DNA of 64,000 nucleotides, from assembly GCF_017355855.1 (NCBI RefSeq), contig NZ_JAFEWD010000010.1, positions 147,797 through 211,796 on the forward strand. Direction: 5' to 3'. The first letter of the stretch is position 1; each line of letters begins with the position of its first letter. The translations under genes were made by a program, and so were the position numbers. The notes beneath the pieces are model-generated. The model was not told the DNA's origin. It made no database searches and saw nothing but the letters and a program-made list of their open reading frames with translations. Positions 45,149 through 54,394 of this stretch are shown here, in pieces. This stretch comes from Pedobacter sp. SYSU D00535. GTDB lineage: Bacteria > Bacteroidota > Bacteroidia > Sphingobacteriales > Sphingobacteriaceae.

Positions 45149-46894
45149 ATGATGAATAGAGCCAACTATAAACCCTTGCTGCAGAAGAAAACGGCAGCCC
45201 TGTTACTGATTTCTTTACTGGTATTTTTCGACGCTCCTGCACAGGAGAGGCTTAAAACTGCCAAAAATGCGCCTGTCTTCTCCCAGTTTAGCTATCGGGG
45301 GGAAGACCCAATTTACAAGAATCACCCTTTGGATTCCAATGAATTCTACACACCCATCTTACAGGGGTGTTATCCCGACCCGGCCATCACCCGCAAGGGC
45401 AACGATTATTACCTCGTAAACTCTTCATTCGCCATGTTTCCCGGCGTACCTATTTTTCATTCCCGTGATTTGGTGAACTGGAAACAGATCGGACATGTGC
45501 TCGACCGCCCTTCTCAGTTGAAAGTGGAAAAGTCCAGCTTCTCAGGCGGGGTGTACGCTCCTGATATTAAGTATAACAAACACAATGATACTTTTTATAT
45601 GATCACCACCCAGATTTCCGGAGGCATGGGCAATATGGTGGTTAAAACCAAAGATCCCCTGAAAGGCTGGAGTGATCCGATCAAACTTCAGTTTGACGGC
45701 ATAGATCCTTCTCTTTTCTTTGACGAGGATGGTAAAGCTTACGTGGTTCATAATGATGCTCCTGATAAAGGAAAGGAGCTTTATGAGGGCCACCGCGTGA
45801 TTAAGATATGGGACTACGATCTGGAAAACGACAGAGTGATTCCGGGAACTGATAAAATCATTGTTGATGGAGGTACTGACATCAGGCAAAAGCCTATCTG
45901 GATAGAGGGTCCGCATATTTATAGGAAGAACGGCCGCTATTACCTGATGTGCGCCGAGGGAGGGACCGGCGATTGGCATAGCGAAGTGATCTTCTCAAGT
46001 GATCGGGTGAAAGGTCCTTATAAACCTGCTAACAACAATCCAATTCTCACACAACGTCACTTCCCAAAACAAAGAACCAACAAGATGGACTGGACCGGCC
46101 ATGCCGACCTTATTGAAGGTCCGAATGGCAAGTATTACGCAGTGTTCCTGGGGATCCGTCCCAACGAAAAAGACCGGGTGAACACGGGGCGGGAGACCTT
46201 TATGTTACCCGTTGACTGGTCCGGAGACTTTCCTGTGTTCGAGAACGGGCTTGTTCCCCTGAAGCCAAAGATCCGGATGCCCGAGGGCGTAAAAAATCAG
46301 ACCGGGCAGAACGGCTTCTTTCCAAGCGGCAACTTTACCTTTACCGATGCTTTTAACGGGGGACAGTTAGATCATCGCTGGATTGCGATGCGCGGGCCGA
46401 GGGAGGCATTTGTAAGTTATACAAAAGCAGGGCTGGTGCTGAACCCGTTTTCAACAAGCATCAAAGAGTTGGCGCCCGTTTCAAGTCTTTTTCACAGGCA
46501 GCAACATAACCATTTTAATGCAACGGTTACCATCCGGTATGCTCCTCAATCGGAGAATGACCTGGCCGGCCTGGCACATTATCAGAGTGAGAAGTTTAAT
46601 TATGTATTTGGCATTACGAAGAAAGGTAATGACAACTACCTGGTACTGGCCAGAACAGAAGCAGGAAATACCAAAGTGCTGGCCAGTGAAAAGATCGATA
46701 TCCGAAAGCCGGTCCAGTTGCAAATTGAGGCCAAAGGCGATGACTACCGGTTTAATTATTCGACCGATCTCAAGAGTTTTAGGAACCTGGGAGGAACCGT
46801 TTCCGGAGATATTTTATCAACGAATCTTGCGGGTGGCTTTACCGGAAGCTTAATCGGCCTGTATGCAACAGCGGCAAACAACATCCATCCATAA
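45149..46894 (+). CDS. Secreted GH43-family glycoside hydrolase (beta-xylosidase / alpha-L-arabinofuranosidase type)
   Basis: The ATG at 45149 follows AAAGGAAT and gives a signal peptide ending DAPAQ; a longer ORF back to 45005 lacks one. The five-bladed propeller carries GCYPDPAITRKGNDYYLVNS (catalytic base Asp), GVYAPDIKYN, FDGIDPSLFFDEDGKAYVV (pKa-modulating Asp) and WIEGPHIYRKNGRYYLM (acid Glu). A C-terminal beta-sandwich (about 400-580) follows, as in the two-domain beta-xylosidase group. The protein ends a few residues sooner than usual, at TAANNIHP. It stands alone, with a bidirectional terminator downstream. Likely acts on xylan or arabinan side chains outside the inner membrane. Confidence 0.9.
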   Translation: MMNRANYKPLLQKKTAALLLISLLVFFDAPAQERLKTAKNAPVFSQFSYRGEDPIYKNHPLDSNEFYTPILQGCYPDPAITRKGNDYYLVNSSFAMFPGVPIFHSRDLVNWKQIGHVLDRPSQLKVEKSSFSGGVYAPDIKYNKHNDTFYMITTQISGGMGNMVVKTKDPLKGWSDPIKLQFDGIDPSLFFDEDGKAYVVHNDAPDKGKELYEGHRVIKIWDYDLENDRVIPGTDKIIVDGGTDIRQKPIWIEGPHIYRKNGRYYLMCAEGGTGDWHSEVIFSSDRVKGPYKPANNNPILTQRHFPKQRTNKMDWTGHADLIEGPNGKYYAVFLGIRPNEKDRVNTGRETFMLPVDWSGDFPVFENGLVPLKPKIRMPEGVKNQTGQNGFFPSGNFTFTDAFNGGQLDHRWIAMRGPREAFVSYTKAGLVLNPFSTSIKELAPVSSLFHRQQHNHFNATVTIRYAPQSENDLAGLAHYQSEKFNYVFGITKKGNDNYLVLARTEAGNTKVLASEKIDIRKPVQLQIEAKGDDYRFNYSTDLKSFRNLGGTVSGDILSTNLAGGFTGSLIGLYATAANNIHP

Positions 46895-46975
46895 GATCGA
46901 CTAAAGAATCTGAAGGGGGGTGTTTCGGAGCATCATCGAGCTTCTTCCCCCGCGGAGAGATAGCTGATTCACTAG

Positions 46976-47012
46976 AAGAAAATAAGCCCGGACCACTCGG
47001 GCTTATTTTCTT
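46976..47012. terminator. Bidirectional intrinsic terminator
   Basis: GAAAATAAGCCCG (46978-46990) pairs perfectly with CGGGCTTATTTTC (46998-47010) around a 7-base loop, with A-rich and T-rich flanks, between the convergent GH43 and TPP-enzyme genes. Confidence 0.9.
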
Positions 47013-47087
47013 TTATTTAGAACTACGCATGGTAGAAACCTGAGAGCGCGGACTACTCCAGGAAAATGATTGGCGCCCTAAGACCGC

Positions 47088-48866
47088 CTATTTCCCAACA
47101 CCGCCCTGCATCACCTCTTTTATCGTTTGCCGGATTACAGCGGCGCTGTCCGGATCGCCTTTTAAGAGGGCTTTATTGAACATGGCCAGCTGGCTCATAT
47201 CCACATGAGCAGGTACTATAGGAACATTGGGATCGACCATCACATCGAGCACGGCAGGCCGGTCGGCACTTAACACCTCATCCAAAGCGGCTCCAATTTC
47301 CTCCGGCTTCGAAATCCGCAATCCCTTCAGGCCAAGCAACTTCGCGAACTCACCGTAGGGCACATCCGGAATATCCTGCGATGCTTCAAACTTTGGTTCT
47401 CCGGCCAGCATCCGCTGTTCCCAGGTCACCATATTCAGATCGCGGTTGTTCAAAACAATGACGACTAAACGCGGATCAGCCCACTCTTTCCAGTATTTAG
47501 CAATGGTGATCAACTCGTTCATTCCCAGCATCTGCATGGCTCCGTCGCCGGTGATGGCAATGGGGATACGCGAAGGATAGGCGAATTTTGCAGCGATGGC
47601 ATAGGGAACAGCCGGACACATCGTCGCCAGCGTTCCTGAAAGCGAGGCGAGCATGCCCTCCCGGATTTTCAGGTTGCGGGCAAACCAAAAGGCAGAAGTT
47701 CCCGAATCAGCGGCAATGATACACTGGTCGGGAAGTCGGGGCGACAACTCCTGCAATACGCGTTGGGGATTTATCGGATCGGCCGTCTGCATGGCCCTTT
47801 CCTCTACCGTTTTCCACCATTCGGAAATATGCTGCTCGATGGTCTGCCTCCACGACCGATCCTCTTTGTGCTTCAATAGGGGGATCAACGCTTGCAAGGT
47901 ACTTCTGCTATCGCCGAGCAGGTTGACTTCCATGGGATAGCGCAGGCTTAGCATCCGGCCGTCAATATCAATCTGAACGCCTCTTGCTTTCCCCGGCTCG
48001 GGCAAATATTCCGAATAGGGGAAACTGCTGCCGATCATCAGTAGCGTGTCGCAGCCTTCCATCAGCTCCCAGCTGGGTTTGGTGCCCAATAATCCAATGG
48101 CGCCCGTCACATAAGGCAGGTCATCCGGAAGCACCGCTTTGCCCAGCAGCGCTTTTGCTACTCCCGCACCCAGCAGCTCGGCTATCTGCTTCACTTCATC
48201 TACGGCACTGAAAGCACCGGCTCCCACCAGAATGGCAACCCTTTGTCCCTCATTAAGTACCGCAGCCGCCTGCTGCAATTCTTCTTCGGAGGGGATAAGA
48301 TGGGCTTTCGAATGACCTACTCCTGTAAACACGTTCCCATGTTTCCGTGGAGGCTCTTCAATAGCTTTTTCTTCCTGCACATCGTTGGGGATAATCACCG
48401 CTGTAACGGTTCTTTCTGCTTTGGCAATTCGGAAAGCGCGGTCAATGACTTGCCGCGTTTGTGCAGGATCGGTGATCATTTGAACGTACTCAGACGCCAC
48501 ATCTTTATAGAGCGTCAGCAGATCCACCTCCTGCTGATAATTGCTGCCGATGGAGGTGCGCTTCTGCTGCCCCACAATGGCTACTACCGACTGATGATCG
48601 AGTTTTGCATCGTAAAGCCCGTTCAAGAGATGAATAGCTCCCGGACCGGAAGTGGCCAGACAAACGCCGACCTCATCCGTAAATTTGGAATGTGCACAGG
48701 CCATAAAGGCGGCCATCTCCTCATGTCTGGTCTGGATAAACCTGATCTTATCTTGCCCCCGGTTGAGTGCCCCTAAAATTCCGTTTATACCATCTCCGGG
48801 ATAGCCGAAGATCCGCTTAACTCCCCACTCCTCAAGGCGTTGAATCATAAAATCACTGACGTTCAT
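47088..48866 (-). CDS. Thiamine-pyrophosphate enzyme of the pyruvate oxidase / pyruvate:quinone dehydrogenase type
   Basis: A 592-residue three-domain enzyme. The PYR domain starts NVSDFMIQRLEEWGVKRIFGYPGDG with the catalytic Glu in TRHEEMAAFMA; the middle FAD-type domain has VAILVGAGAF; the PP domain has the TPP motif GDGAMQMLGMNELIT ending LVVIVLNN. The family includes PoxB-type and acetolactate-synthase-like proteins, and many Bacteroidota copies are of uncertain substrate. It is divergent from the GH13 lipoprotein gene and isolated otherwise. Cytoplasmic or membrane-peripheral. Pyruvate as substrate is a reasonable guess only. Confidence 0.88.
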   Translation of the reverse strand: MNVSDFMIQRLEEWGVKRIFGYPGDGINGILGALNRGQDKIRFIQTRHEEMAAFMACAHSKFTDEVGVCLATSGPGAIHLLNGLYDAKLDHQSVVAIVGQQKRTSIGSNYQQEVDLLTLYKDVASEYVQMITDPAQTRQVIDRAFRIAKAERTVTAVIIPNDVQEEKAIEEPPRKHGNVFTGVGHSKAHLIPSEEELQQAAAVLNEGQRVAILVGAGAFSAVDEVKQIAELLGAGVAKALLGKAVLPDDLPYVTGAIGLLGTKPSWELMEGCDTLLMIGSSFPYSEYLPEPGKARGVQIDIDGRMLSLRYPMEVNLLGDSRSTLQALIPLLKHKEDRSWRQTIEQHISEWWKTVEERAMQTADPINPQRVLQELSPRLPDQCIIAADSGTSAFWFARNLKIREGMLASLSGTLATMCPAVPYAIAAKFAYPSRIPIAITGDGAMQMLGMNELITIAKYWKEWADPRLVVIVLNNRDLNMVTWEQRMLAGEPKFEASQDIPDVPYGEFAKLLGLKGLRISKPEEIGAALDEVLSADRPAVLDVMVDPNVPIVPAHVDMSQLAMFNKALLKGDPDSAAVIRQTIKEVMQGGVGK

Positions 48867-48994
48867 AGCTGCTGTTTTAGGTAAATGATGACTTAGAATT
48901 TAAGCAGAGAGGGAAGGAAATGTTTCAACGAAGTTCGAAAAGCAGGCTAAACTTTCCAGGCGAAAACAAGTTATTGCTTTGCAAGATCGATCCT

Positions 48995-50707
48995 ATGAAA
49001 TTAGTTTCTGCTATTTGTATTGCTGCCTGCCTGCTACTCTTTTCCGCTTGTAAGGAAAGAACGAAACAACAAGAGCCTACAGGACACATCCCATGGTACA
49101 AAACGAGTGTCATTTACAATGTAGACATCGATGCCTTTAAAGATAGCGACGGAGATGGCATCGGCGATTTCAGGGGACTGATCCAGGAACTGGATTACCT
49201 GAAATGGCTGGGTATAAACGTGATCTGGCTATCTCCTTTTCAGCCTACGCCAGACAAGGATGATGGGTATGATGTGGCTGACTATTACAGTATCGATAAG
49301 CGTTTAGGTACCAAGGCTGACTTCGACACTTTTATCGCAGAAGCAAAGAAAAGGAACATGAAAGTGATCATGGATCTGGTGCTCAATCACACCTCCCTGG
49401 AACATCCCTGGTTTCAGCAGGCCCGAAGAGATACCAGCTCCAGGTATTTCTCCTACTATGTTTGGTCGCGGGAGCGGCCGAAGGACTGGAACAAGGGGAT
49501 GGGCTTCCCGAAGGTAGAGAAGGAAAGCTGGACCTTCGACAGCGTCGCGAAGCAATACTACTTCCACCGTTTTTATACCTTCCAGCCGGATCTGAATGTC
49601 GAGAATAAAGAGGTTCAGAAGGAGATGAAGAAAGCATTAAGGTACTGGTTGGAACAAGGTCTGGATGGCTACCGCCTGGACGCCGTTCCATTTATTATTG
49701 ATCTACCCAAGACCGGAGCGGAGAACCCGGAAAATAAAATTGAATTTCTCACCGAGATCCGAAAAACGGTTCAGGCAATAAAGCCGGATGCTTTACTGCT
49801 GGGCGAAGCGAACGTGGAGATCGACAAAAACATCGAATATTTTGGAGAACAGGGCGAACGCCTGCAGATGATGTTCAACTTCTTTGGTAACCAATTCCTG
49901 TTCTACGCATTTGCTTCGGGAAATGTAAAAGACTTTGTAAAAGCCCTGGAAGACACCAAGGAAAAACCTGTTTCCGCACAATGGGCCTATTTCCTTCGAA
50001 ATCACGACGAGATAGACCTGGGACGATTGCCCAAGGACAAGTTAAACCTGGTGTACGCCAAATTCGCCCCCGATACCAGCATGCGCCTTTACGACAGAGG
50101 CATCAGAAGACGGTTGGCACCGATGTTTTCAAATAACAAAAAGCAGTTGGAGATGGCTTATAGCCTCCTGTTTTCCCTTCCGGGTACGCCGGTGATACGC
50201 TATGGAGAAGAGATAGGCATGGGAGATGATCAAAGTCTGAAAGAGCGGCTGGCGGTCCGGACTCCGATGCAGTGGGATACGACTGCCAATGCGGGCTTTT
50301 CCAGTGCGAAAAAAACCTTTCGTCCCCTCATAACATTGGGCGACTATAACTACAAAAAGCTGAATGTGGAGTCGCAAAAACAGCGTCCTAATTCCCTCCT
50401 GCATTTCACCAGGCGACTTATTGAATTGCGGAAGAAACATCCAGAGATTGGGCTGGGAGCCTGGAAGATTTTAAAGACAAAATCGGCAAGCGTCATGGCA
50501 ATCAGATACGATTACCAGGGCAAGTCATTGGTGATGGTACACAATTTCAGTGAAGAGCCCGTTCACACTGCCATCGATATCGAAACCCCAGCCGCAAAGT
50601 TGGAAGATCTACTTAGTCACGCCTCCCTTGCTATCAAGATGGCAGAAGTGGATCTCACCCTGCCACCTTATGGATACAAGTGGTACCGACTTACAGCCAA
50701 CAATTGA
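48995..50707 (+). CDS. GH13 alpha-amylase-family enzyme, outer-surface or periplasmic lipoprotein (trehalose-synthase-like)
   Basis: The start at ATG 48995 gives a lipoprotein signal MKLVSAICIAACLLLFSAC with lipobox Cys19, so the enzyme is membrane-anchored outside the cytoplasm. The 570-residue GH13 barrel has DGDGIGDFRGL, IMDLVLNHTS, the nucleophile Asp in DGYRLDAVPF, Glu in LLGEANVE and the transition-state Asp in FLRNHDEIDLG, closest to trehalose synthase / maltose glucosyltransferase patterns. A cytoplasmic relative is encoded at 59894-61516; the two share LEMAYSLLFSLPGTP-type segments and the ending LPPYGYKWYR. Product specificity (trehalose synthesis versus alpha-glucosidase) is open. 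Confidence 0.85.
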   Translation: MKLVSAICIAACLLLFSACKERTKQQEPTGHIPWYKTSVIYNVDIDAFKDSDGDGIGDFRGLIQELDYLKWLGINVIWLSPFQPTPDKDDGYDVADYYSIDKRLGTKADFDTFIAEAKKRNMKVIMDLVLNHTSLEHPWFQQARRDTSSRYFSYYVWSRERPKDWNKGMGFPKVEKESWTFDSVAKQYYFHRFYTFQPDLNVENKEVQKEMKKALRYWLEQGLDGYRLDAVPFIIDLPKTGAENPENKIEFLTEIRKTVQAIKPDALLLGEANVEIDKNIEYFGEQGERLQMMFNFFGNQFLFYAFASGNVKDFVKALEDTKEKPVSAQWAYFLRNHDEIDLGRLPKDKLNLVYAKFAPDTSMRLYDRGIRRRLAPMFSNNKKQLEMAYSLLFSLPGTPVIRYGEEIGMGDDQSLKERLAVRTPMQWDTTANAGFSSAKKTFRPLITLGDYNYKKLNVESQKQRPNSLLHFTRRLIELRKKHPEIGLGAWKILKTKSASVMAIRYDYQGKSLVMVHNFSEEPVHTAIDIETPAAKLEDLLSHASLAIKMAEVDLTLPPYGYKWYRLTANN

Positions 50708-50869
50708 TATGAATCGTTTTTGAGGAAAAGAAAGGCAAATACCTTTAAAGCGGTCGCTGTAAACGACAGGGGGAGGAAGCCTCCCTGAAATGCTGGATTA
50801 ATTAAAACTTTTTATGGGCTAAGTGCTATTACTAATAACCCAGTAAATACCCTTGGAGTCCAAAAAACT

Positions 50870-51739
50870 ATGGAAGTAAACCCAGTAAATGAATGCCCTG
50901 TCCCCAAAGGAATATTACTTGCGATAGGAGGCCATGAGAACAAAGGAGAAGCGCCTGAAAAGAAGCAGCAGAAAGAGAACCCTAACCGTTTGGAAGTGCT
51001 GCGGGTTTTTACGGAACTGATAAGTGATGAGAGGTCTGTTTTAGAGGTTATCACCAGTGGAAGCAGTATGGGGGCGGAGAGTTTTGAAGATTACCGGAAA
51101 GTGTTTAATGAATTAGGGATTGAGAATATAGGTCACATTCATCACGACAAACGAAAAGATGTTGGAGCGGATGAAACCCTGCTCGAGCGGGTTCGCAAAG
51201 CGAGTGCTATTTTCATCTCGGGAGGCGATCAGTTAAAACTCACTTCCATATACGGAGGTACTGACTTTCTTTTCGAACTGAAGCAACGTTATATTAAGGA
51301 TCCGATAGTGATCGCCGGAACAAGCGCCGGAGCAATGGCTTTGTCCACTCCTATGATCTATGCAGGGAACGAGGAAGTTCAGGAAATGGCGGGTGAAATA
51401 AAGGTGACAACCGGCCTTGAATTCCTCAAGGACGTATGTATTGATACCCACTTTGTCGATCGCAACCGGTTTGTTCGTATGGCACAGGTGGTGGTTACCA
51501 ATCCAACTTGTATCGGTGTGGGGATTAGTGAAGATACAGCCATGATCATAAGAAACGGTCGTGATGTGGAAATTACAGGCAGCGGAATAGTGGTAGTAAT
51601 GGATGGATCAAACGTCCTGGATTCAAGTATTCTTGATCTGAGTGGAGAGGAGCCTTTTGGGGTGCAAAACCTGAAAGTACACCTGTTAACCCGCAGAGAC
51701 AGGTACTGCATCGTCCAGAATAACCCGCCTCATATTTAA
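50870..51739 (+). CDS. cphB: Cyanophycinase (peptidase family S51), copy 2
   Basis: A 289-residue paralogue of the protein at 37640-38503, similar over the whole length: KGILLAIGGHENKGE, FISGGDQLKLTSIYGGTD, nucleophile GTSAGAM, IDTHFVDRNRFVRMAQ and the same QNNPPHI end. It stands alone, 163 bases after the GH13 gene. Differences concentrate in the first 120 residues and the C-terminal loop (LSGEEPFGVQNL). Two differing copies may serve different conditions or substrate lengths. Confidence 0.93.
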   Translation: MEVNPVNECPVPKGILLAIGGHENKGEAPEKKQQKENPNRLEVLRVFTELISDERSVLEVITSGSSMGAESFEDYRKVFNELGIENIGHIHHDKRKDVGADETLLERVRKASAIFISGGDQLKLTSIYGGTDFLFELKQRYIKDPIVIAGTSAGAMALSTPMIYAGNEEVQEMAGEIKVTTGLEFLKDVCIDTHFVDRNRFVRMAQVVVTNPTCIGVGISEDTAMIIRNGRDVEITGSGIVVVMDGSNVLDSSILDLSGEEPFGVQNLKVHLLTRRDRYCIVQNNPPHI

Positions 51740-51816
51740 TTCATAAGGCTGTTACAGCAAGAGCCGGGGGGAAGTCGATGGAACGTCAGGAAACTGACTG
51801 CATGCCAGCAGTTGCG

Positions 51817-52017
51817 CTAGCGAATCTTCTCAATTATCAATTTTAAGCTTTCGAAACTTAGGTCTGCATCAGACGGAATAATGATCTCACCACTGGCATT
51901 ATCCTGATAGACCGGAATATCGCTAGGTTTTTCAAGAGGTAGTTTTGTGAGCGATTTATTGCTTTTGTCGCCTGCCCGGTCATCTTCTGTTAAAATAGAA
52001 ATAGTAAATGTTTTCAT
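51817..52017 (-). CDS. Small hypothetical protein (66 aa)
   Basis: Begins MKTFTISILTEDDRAGDKSN and ends with an acidic then basic helix (SFESLKLIIEKIR). No signal, membrane helix or known domain. The ATG start is good and no gene overlaps it. Followed upstream by two more tiny leftward ORFs. Function unknown. Confidence 0.5.
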   Translation of the reverse strand: MKTFTISILTEDDRAGDKSNKSLTKLPLEKPSDIPVYQDNASGEIIIPSDADLSFESLKLIIEKIR

Positions 52018-52054
52018 CGTAATAGGTTGATTTCTATAAGCAATAACACAAAGG

Positions 52055-52156
52055 TCAGAATACCCACTTGAAAATGACGAAAAAAATTAAGATCAAAATA
52101 ACTGACCAAATGATTTCTGCCGCAACTCTGTTTTTATAGGTTCTGTCTTTCTCCAT
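52055..52156 (-). CDS. Very small single-span membrane protein (33 aa)
   Basis: MEKDRTYKNRVAAEIIWSVI continuing through a fully hydrophobic helix to FKWVF and a stop. The charged N-terminus followed by one 16-20-residue membrane helix with a Lys-Trp end is typical of genuine bacterial small membrane proteins. In the same direction as the 66-aa ORF, 38 bases before its ATG, so they may share a transcript. Supported only by composition. Confidence 0.4.
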   Translation of the reverse strand: MEKDRTYKNRVAAEIIWSVILILIFFVIFKWVF

Positions 52157-52273
52157 CCTGACTACTTTTTCTGCACTCTTGCACGCAGCGTTTTGTTTCC
52201 TGGTAGTTTCCTGTCTTTAGTTTAAAAAGGTCGTCTGCCTAGACTGTTAGGGGTCTGAGTTTCTAGCAGGACC

Positions 52274-52453
52274 TTACGGCAGTCTGAAGACAGAAAAAAC
52301 GCTGTCCTCAGTAATTGCAATTGGGGCGCTATCTTCTATTTTTAGAAAATAAGTCCCCTCGTTTTTAGTGATGCTTTCTATGATATATAAGCTTCCATCA
52401 ACATAAATCAAATCACCAGCATGCGCCTTACTTATATCTTTAATTTTTTCCAA
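52274..52453 (-). CDS. Possible small protein with TTG start (59 aa)
   Basis: The frame LEKIKDISKAHAGDLIYVDG and on to DSVFSVFRLP is open for 59 codons with alternating hydrophobic pattern of small beta-barrel proteins. The only start is TTG at 52453, with an in-frame TAA five codons upstream of it. It may be real or a remnant. No family recognised. Confidence 0.35.
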   Translation of the reverse strand: MEKIKDISKAHAGDLIYVDGSLYIIESITKNEGTYFLKIEDSAPIAITEDSVFSVFRLP

Positions 52454-52620
52454 GGTGCCGCAAAATTAACTGGAGAAGATGAAGGGAAGATGAAGTTTGA
52501 AAAATAGTTTCGCAGCACAACAGAAAATAAAAATTAAGGCAAGGATGGCACTGTTTTGGTTCCGTATAATATAACGGTGTTCATGGAAGTGAATACATTA
52601 TTAACCAAAAACACACTACT

Positions 52621-52857
52621 ATGAAAAAGATTAATACAGCCATAGCTTTAGCGTTTTTAAATGTTATGGCATTTGCACAGGAAAAAGTAAATGCGGATGT
52701 TAATTTGGATATAAATAAAGGAGCGGAATCCGGAGGATCATTTCCATGGATCTGGCTGGTTGGAGCGCTCGTCCTTATTATTCTGCTGTTTGCCTTATTG
52801 GGCGGTAGACGTGGTAATGACCGGGTGATTGAACGGGATACGATCATCAGAAAATAA
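52621..52857 (+). CDS. Small exported membrane protein (78 aa)
   Basis: A signal peptide (MKKINTAIALAFLNVMAFAQ) is followed by an acidic linker (NADVNLDINKGAESGG), one membrane helix (WIWLVGALVLIILLFALLGG) and a short basic tail. This layout recurs in small Bacteroidota proteins of unknown role. Followed 11 bases later by a hairpin and then the lipoprotein gene, possibly in one transcript. Confidence 0.75.
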   Translation: MKKINTAIALAFLNVMAFAQEKVNADVNLDINKGAESGGSFPWIWLVGALVLIILLFALLGGRRGNDRVIERDTIIRK

Positions 52858-52871
52858 TCAATCTTTCTCCT

Positions 52872-52902
52872 CAACAGTGGAAGGCCAAAAGCTCCACTGT
52901 TG
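52872..52902 (+). terminator. Hairpin between the small exported protein and the lipoprotein gene
   Basis: CAACAGTGGA and TCCACTGTTG form a perfect 10-bp stem with an 11-base loop. The tail is only CTTTG, so termination may be partial, or the stem may separate expression of the two genes. Confidence 0.55.
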
Positions 52903-52928
52903 CTTTGAAAAACCAACATTTAAACATC

Positions 52929-53486
52929 ATGAAAACACTCAAAATAGTCGGGCTGATGGTAGTTTCATCACTCTTTGCCTGCAGTAGCGCATCAAACGAT
53001 AATGCCGGTACGGATTCGGCAGCAACAAACTCAACCGGGGATATGCAAGTTTCCGGCGCATCTTATGTAAATCTGAAAACCGGTGAACCGGTAACGATTG
53101 TCCGGGATGAAGAAAAAGGGTATTACGTCTATAGCGATAGCAGGGAGCCCATCGAGAACGATCTGCTGTTTGTCGACGTTAACAGCCGGGATACGCTGTA
53201 CGGCAGAACCGGGGTGGTGGTAAATACGGCCATCAAATCTAACGGCGGCACCTACACCCTGGATGAGACGCGAATAGAACGCGACGGTGAGGAGATAAAA
53301 GTAAAGACCGCCGATGGAAAACTCAAGATAGATGGCGAGGAAATGAAGTATAAAGAAGGTGAAGACAACAAGATCAAGGTAGACGGCGAGGAGTCGAAAG
53401 TAAAAACATCAGACTCTAAAGAAAAGGTTGATGGAGCTGAGGCCAAGATCAAAACACCTGATACGAAAGTTAAAGTGGACGATTAG
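52929..53486 (+). CDS. Lipoprotein with degenerate lysine/aspartate repeats
   Basis: From ATG 52929 a lipoprotein signal MKTLKIVGLMVVSSLFAC is followed by a Ser/Thr/Asp-rich linker and a central part with GYYVYSDSREPIENDLLFVDV. The last 65 residues are imperfect 10-13-residue repeats of the type K-x-K-x-D-G-E-E/A (KLKIDGEEMKYK, KIKVDGEESKVK, KEKVDGAEAKIK), highly charged. Probably outer-membrane anchored. Charged repeats may bind cell-wall or metal, but no function is known. A terminator follows at 53512. Confidence 0.7.
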   Translation: MKTLKIVGLMVVSSLFACSSASNDNAGTDSAATNSTGDMQVSGASYVNLKTGEPVTIVRDEEKGYYVYSDSREPIENDLLFVDVNSRDTLYGRTGVVVNTAIKSNGGTYTLDETRIERDGEEIKVKTADGKLKIDGEEMKYKEGEDNKIKVDGEESKVKTSDSKEKVDGAEAKIKTPDTKVKVDD

Positions 53487-53511
53487 TTTTTTAATCCTTT
53501 ATGTTTATGCG

Positions 53512-53539
53512 GGTCGCTCTGTATGGGGCGACCTTTTTT
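53512..53539 (+). terminator. Intrinsic terminator after the lipoprotein gene
   Basis: GGTCGCTC (53512-53519) pairs with GGGCGACC (53526-53533, one wobble), followed by six T. Confidence 0.8.
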
Positions 53540-53593
53540 GTTAATAGGGGCAGGTGCTGGCTGATATAGCTGAAAAGATTCGATGCGTAAAGT

Positions 53594-54394
53594 CTATCCT
53601 TTTCTAATCTCGCCGAAGGGCAGCCGGAGCAGAAACTTGCTGCTCAGTTCTTCGCTGCGCAGATAGCCCGGAACACCTATGATCAGGTCGGATTGCTGTA
53701 CATTTAGGTTCATCGTTTGATGCAGGCGATCCCAGCAGGAGAAGATGACCGAGAAGTTCGAGTCGGTTTCCGAACGATTCACCGAGTGGTGAACTCCATG
53801 CATCCGGGGGGTAACTATTAGCTTGCTCAAGGCCTGCTCCACTTGCAAAGGCAGCCGGGTATTGCTGTGATGAAATTCAGTAGCAGCCTCAAATACAATC
53901 TCATAAACGATCACGCTTAAAGGTGTGGCTCCGGAAAGATACGTACAGGCCCCTCGATAGATCAGCGATCCGATCATTTCACCGAAATGAAACCGGAAGG
54001 CGGTAGTAATGTCCAGATCTTTGTCGGTATGATGCACCAGGTGAAAACGCCAAAGGAGCGGGATTTGATGGTTCAGGATATGCCATAGATAATTGCTGTA
54101 ATCCAAAAAGAGAAAGGCCAGCACCTGTCGCAATACGGTAGAAGGCACTACCAGTCCCAGTGTTTTACGTACCGGAACGTTACGTTGCGCCAGGTATACC
54201 ATCGCCGGAACGAACATCAGGCGAAGCAGGATAAAGGAAGGCGCTGCTACGGTGGCGTTAATCTTGATCCTGCTCCAGCGGTTCTGCACCCGCTTCCGCA
54301 ATTGGTATTTGCTCTCCAGGAAGAAAAGCATACCGAACAGTCCGGCAAGGAGGGGAGTACCGATATAGTCGAAGTTTTTCCGGATGATATTCAT
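53594..54394 (-). CDS. Sterol-desaturase / fatty-acid-hydroxylase family membrane protein
   Basis: A 266-residue integral membrane di-iron hydroxylase. The histidine clusters are in order: HILNH (H-x3-H), HLVHHTD (H-x2-HH), FHHSN, and HGVHHSVNRSETDSNF. The substrate is unknown; members hydroxylate lipid chains or sterol-like rings. It is the last gene of a six-gene leftward operon with arsenosugar-type genes and overlaps the flavodoxin-like gene by four bases, so it may act on the lipid part of an arsenolipid-like or related glycolipid product. The operon role is inference. Confidence 0.88.
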   Translation of the reverse strand: MNIIRKNFDYIGTPLLAGLFGMLFFLESKYQLRKRVQNRWSRIKINATVAAPSFILLRLMFVPAMVYLAQRNVPVRKTLGLVVPSTVLRQVLAFLFLDYSNYLWHILNHQIPLLWRFHLVHHTDKDLDITTAFRFHFGEMIGSLIYRGACTYLSGATPLSVIVYEIVFEAATEFHHSNTRLPLQVEQALSKLIVTPRMHGVHHSVNRSETDSNFSVIFSCWDRLHQTMNLNVQQSDLIIGVPGYLRSEELSSKFLLRLPFGEIRKG

